The notes beneath the pieces were generated by a model, which was not told where the DNA came from, made no database searches, and was given only the letters and a program-made list of their open reading frames with translations. The position numbers were made by a program, and so were the translations under genes. Positions 5,476-7,864 of a DNA stretch of 7,864 nucleotides are shown here, in pieces. The stretch is from DAOUMF01 sp034411955 (lineage in GTDB: Bacteria > Chloroflexota > Dehalococcoidia > SM23-28-2 > RBG-16-64-32): assembly GCA_034411955.1 (NCBI GenBank), contig DAOUMF010000068.1, positions 1-7,864 of the forward strand, read 5' to 3'. Within the stretch, counting starts at the first letter, position 1. Every line of letters starts with the position of its first letter.

Positions 5476-6882
5476 ATGTGTCGAAGCGTGACATCAATCT
5501 TGACCGTTGTGCTGGTGACCGCCATCGGCCTAGCTCTTGTCGTGTGGCCGGGGGCCGCCTCGCCCGGTCAGACGGAGCGGGTCAACGTGGCGAACGACGG
5601 CAGTGAGGCCAACGGCCGCAGTGACCGCGCTGCCATCAGCGCTGATGGGCGTTACGTGGCGTTTGTGTCGGAGGCCTCCAATTTGGTCGATGGGGACACC
5701 AACGGTACCGGCGACGTGTTCGTTCACGACCGCTTGGAGGGGAAGACCGAACGGCTTAGCACAGCGAGCGATGGCACGGAGGGCAACGGCTATAGCGGCT
5801 CCATGGACTTCATCTGGACAGCGATGAGTAACGATGGCCGCTATGTGGCCTTCAATTCAGCCGCGTCCAACCTTGTCAGCCAGGATACCAACGGCCGGAG
5901 TGAGGACGTTTTCGTGCGCGACCGCCAGACGGGAGAAACCAGTTTGGCTAGCCTGGATGAGAGCGGCGAGCAATCCCGTTATGACAGTTATCTTTCTGAC
6001 ATCAGCGCCGACGGGCGTTTCGTCCTGTTCGATACTACGGAGGACAACAGGCTCCTGCTGCGCGATCTCACGGCTGGATCCACCCAGTTTGTCGCAGACT
6101 ACAATGGCTTGGGCACCGTGAGCGGGGATGGCCGTTACGTCGCTTTCCCCTCAGACAATCCCAGTCTTGTGCCTAACGACACCAACGGGCAAGGGGATAT
6201 CTTCGTCCTCGACCGGAAGGAGGACACTGTCGAGCGCGCTAGCGTCGACAGCGAGGGTAACGAGGCCAACGGGGGCAGCCTTTGGCCGTCCCTTAGTGAC
6301 GACGGCCGCTACGTCGCCTTTCAATCCGGCGCCTCCAACTTGATCCCCGGCGATGACAACGGCACTAGTGACGTCTTCCTACATGACCGGCAGACGGGCA
6401 CCACCGTGCTCGCTAGCGTGGGTCTCGATGGCAAGCCCTCGGGCGGAGAGATTCCCGTTATCAGCGCTGATGGACGCCACGTGGTTTTCAGCTTCTTTCC
6501 CCAGCTCTTCGTACATGACCTCGACACGGGCATCGTCGAGAAGGTCAGCGTCAACAGCTTCGGCGAAGAAGCGAATGATCGCGTCCCCGATAACATCATT
6601 GCACCGCAGGCGGTAAGCGAAGACGGCCGCTATGTCGCGTTCCAGACCGAGGCGACCAACTTGGTGCTCGATGACACTAACGTTGCGCAGGATATCTTTC
6701 TGCACGACCGCCAGGCTCCGACGCTGGCGCCGTCGCCGACACCGCAGCCGCCAAAGAACCTCCCGGGCACCGGCGGTAGCCCGCCACCGCTGAATCCATC
6801 GCTGCTGCCGTTCGCTCTTGCCAGCGCCGCCCTCGCCGCGGGGACGTTACTCCTTCTCCTCGCCCGGCGCAATCCCAGATAG
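5476..6882 (+). CDS. Secreted beta-propeller protein (PD40/TolB-like repeats) with LPXTG wall-sorting signal
   Basis: The 468-residue protein starts with a signal peptide: Arg3, a hydrophobic run at 5-24, and likely cleavage near residue 28-29. Seven PD40-type repeats follow, each with an (S)xDGRYVAF-like core whose Asp lies at 57, 120, 179, 218, 276, 332 and 383, which predicts a seven-bladed beta-propeller. Five blades carry DxNGxxD-like loops. A Pro-rich linker (~414-428) leads to LPGTG (429-433), a hydrophobic segment (~442-463) and the basic tail ARRNPR, the classic sortase sorting signal. The protein should be exported and fixed to the cell wall. Its ligand or activity is unknown and no catalytic motif is visible. 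ATG 5476 gives a compact signal peptide and has a weak GGCGG upstream. ATG 5440 is the longer alternative (480 residues) but has no ribosome site. Codon choice looks more mixed and less GC-biased at third positions than in clpC, so it may be weakly expressed or acquired. Confidence 0.85.
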   Translation: MCRSVTSILTVVLVTAIGLALVVWPGAASPGQTERVNVANDGSEANGRSDRAAISADGRYVAFVSEASNLVDGDTNGTGDVFVHDRLEGKTERLSTASDGTEGNGYSGSMDFIWTAMSNDGRYVAFNSAASNLVSQDTNGRSEDVFVRDRQTGETSLASLDESGEQSRYDSYLSDISADGRFVLFDTTEDNRLLLRDLTAGSTQFVADYNGLGTVSGDGRYVAFPSDNPSLVPNDTNGQGDIFVLDRKEDTVERASVDSEGNEANGGSLWPSLSDDGRYVAFQSGASNLIPGDDNGTSDVFLHDRQTGTTVLASVGLDGKPSGGEIPVISADGRHVVFSFFPQLFVHDLDTGIVEKVSVNSFGEEANDRVPDNIIAPQAVSEDGRYVAFQTEATNLVLDDTNVAQDIFLHDRQAPTLAPSPTPQPPKNLPGTGGSPPPLNPSLLPFALASAALAAGTLLLLLARRNPR

Positions 6883-6900
6883 CCCGGCGACAGCGAGCCG

Positions 6901-6929
6901 TTGGCGTCCCGCCGCCCGTCTGTCATAAT
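6901..6929 (+). promoter_or_regulatory. Promoter for radA (TTGGCG-N17-CATAAT)
   Basis: The -35 box TTGGCG (6901-6906, 4 of 6) and -10 box CATAAT (6924-6929, 5 of 6) are separated by exactly 17 bases. The expected start near 6936 leaves only about 5 bases before the radA ATG at 6942, where no Shine-Dalgarno sequence exists. This suggests a nearly leaderless message. Longer read-through transcripts would also carry a five-codon ORF (ATG 6928) whose TGA overlaps the radA start. Confidence 0.6.
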
Positions 6930-6941
6930 GGCCGCAAGCCG

Positions 6942-7864
6942 ATGACCACCGCCCGCAAACCCCCACGCACCGTATTCCTCTGCCAGGAGTGCGGCTACGA
7001 GACCCCCAAGTGGCTCGGCCGCTGTCCCGAATGCTCCTCCTGGAACACCCTCGCCGAGATGGTCGTGCCCGAGGCGCCGAGGGCCGCGGGGCCGTCTTCT
7101 CCCCCCGTGGAGCTCTCCGGCCTGTCCCACGAGGACGAGCCGCGACTTGCCCTTGGCCTCCCGGAGTTCGATCGCGTGCTGGGCGGAGGCGTCGTGCCCG
7201 GCTCCCTCGCCCTTATCGGCGGCGACCCCGGCATCGGCAAGTCGACCCTGCTCCTCCAGGTCGCCTCCCTCGCCGCTGCCGATCGCCCCGCCTGCCCTGA
7301 GCGTAGTCGAAGGGTGTTCTACCTCTCGGGCGAGGAGTCGGCCCGCCAGATCAAGCTACGCGCCGGCCGCCTGGGCGTGGCGGGCGAGGGGCTCTTCGTC
7401 CTCACCGAGACGAACCTGGACGCCGCCCTGCGGGACGCGGAGCCCCTCTCGCCGGGCCTACTCATCGTCGACTCCATCCAGACGGTGTACACGGAAACGG
7501 CGCCCCAGGCCCCGGGCAGCATCGTCCAGCTCCGCCAGTGCACCATGAACCTCATGCGCTGGGCCAAGGGGAGCGGCGTGCCCACCTTCATCGTCGGCCA
7601 CGTCACCAAGGAGGGCGACATCGCCGGCCCGCGCCTCCTGGAGCACATCGTCGACGTGGTGCTCTACCTGGAGGGGGAGCGGTTCAGCAGCTACCGACTG
7701 CTCCGCTCGGTGAAGAACCGCTTCGGCTCCATCGACGAGGTGGGGGTGTTCGAGATGACAGGCCAGGGGCTGGCCGGCGTGGACAACCCCTCCCAGGCGT
7801 TCATCGCCGAGCGGGCCAGCGGCGCCGTCGGCTCCGTAGTCGTGCCCACGCTGGAGGGCAGCCG
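6942..7864 (+). CDS. radA: DNA repair protein RadA (Sms), partial
   Basis: The first 307 codons are present and the rest is beyond the window. RadA is a RecA-related, DnaB-like ATPase that extends and processes recombination intermediates. A four-cysteine zinc finger is seen at C14-x2-C17 and C28-x2-C31 (CQECGYETPKWLGRCPEC). Walker A GGDPGIGKS lies at 93-101, Walker B LLIVD at 173-177, and the RadA-specific KNRFG motif at 258-262. The start of the Lon-like C-terminal domain follows. Between the Walker A helix and the strand VFYLSGEES there are about 7-8 more residues than in Escherichia coli or Bacillus RadA. The extra stretch ACPERSRR coincides with a 20-bp dispersed repeat, and the frame stays open. 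The start is ATG 6942, fixed by the nearby promoter and by the distance to the zinc finger. In Firmicutes radA directly follows clpC; here one gene lies between. Confidence 0.96.
   Translation, partial: MTTARKPPRTVFLCQECGYETPKWLGRCPECSSWNTLAEMVVPEAPRAAGPSSPPVELSGLSHEDEPRLALGLPEFDRVLGGGVVPGSLALIGGDPGIGKSTLLLQVASLAAADRPACPERSRRVFYLSGEESARQIKLRAGRLGVAGEGLFVLTETNLDAALRDAEPLSPGLLIVDSIQTVYTETAPQAPGSIVQLRQCTMNLMRWAKGSGVPTFIVGHVTKEGDIAGPRLLEHIVDVVLYLEGERFSSYRLLRSVKNRFGSIDEVGVFEMTGQGLAGVDNPSQAFIAERASGAVGSVVVPTLEGS
7295..7314 (+). repeat. Dispersed short palindromic repeat inside radA
   Basis: CCCTGAGCGTAGTCGAAGGG has CCCT/AGGG ends and partial internal symmetry. I recognise it from memory as a short repeat scattered in many environmental genomes. 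In the radA frame it reads PERSRR (codons 119-124). Another frame gives the familiar ALSVVEG translation. It falls exactly at the extra residues of RadA. Confidence 0.7.

Noticed and set aside
3260..5497. Long open frame of 745 codons on the - strand opposite clpC
   Set aside because: It is the mirror of GC-rich clpC codons, rich in Leu, Val, Gly, Asp and His with no recognisable domain. clpC on the + strand is certain over its whole length.

Overview
This is a high-GC bacterial chromosomal segment. All recognised genes lie on the + strand. It opens in the 3' end of a 23S rRNA and closes inside radA, so both ends are cut by the window. Three things suggest a monoderm (single-membrane) lineage. 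One protein ends in an LPXTG-type cell-wall sorting signal, the S1 protein has four domains, and clpC and radA lie close together as in many Gram-positive-type bacteria. The GC-rich coding and a short dispersed repeat (CCCTGAGCGTAGTCGAAGGG) that I associate with Chloroflexota-like genomes make that phylum my best guess. This is inference: there is no 16S gene here to test it.

Layout. Positions 1-302 are the 23S rRNA 3' end with the sarcin-ricin loop. An initiator tRNA-fMet (355-429) lies between 23S and 5S, which is an unusual place. A long imperfect hairpin (443-507) follows, then 5S rRNA (about 526-648). Positions 649-771 show no gene or clear terminator stem. A TATAAT box (772-777) and a strong Shine-Dalgarno sequence lead into a ribosomal protein S1 gene (835-2829) that starts at TTG. 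Its last 40% encodes a glutamate-rich tail of 29-residue tandem repeats. Only 22 bases later comes clpC (2852-5314), so the two are probably co-transcribed and end at a strong palindromic hairpin (5340-5363).

Next is a separate gene (5476-6882) for a secreted seven-repeat beta-propeller protein with an LPGTG wall-anchor signal. It is preceded by a 15-bp inverted repeat. A good sigma-70-like promoter (6901-6929) sits so close to radA (6942 onward) that the radA message may be nearly leaderless. The partial RadA contains an in-frame insertion exactly where the 20-bp dispersed repeat lies.

Functionally most of the window is housekeeping: rRNA, initiator tRNA and S1 for translation, ClpC for protein quality control, and RadA for recombination repair. 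The propeller gene is the accessory element. I see no undescribed multi-gene system. The most unusual signals are the repeat-coded insertion in RadA, the acidic repeat tail on S1, and the wall-anchored propeller lying between clpC and radA.
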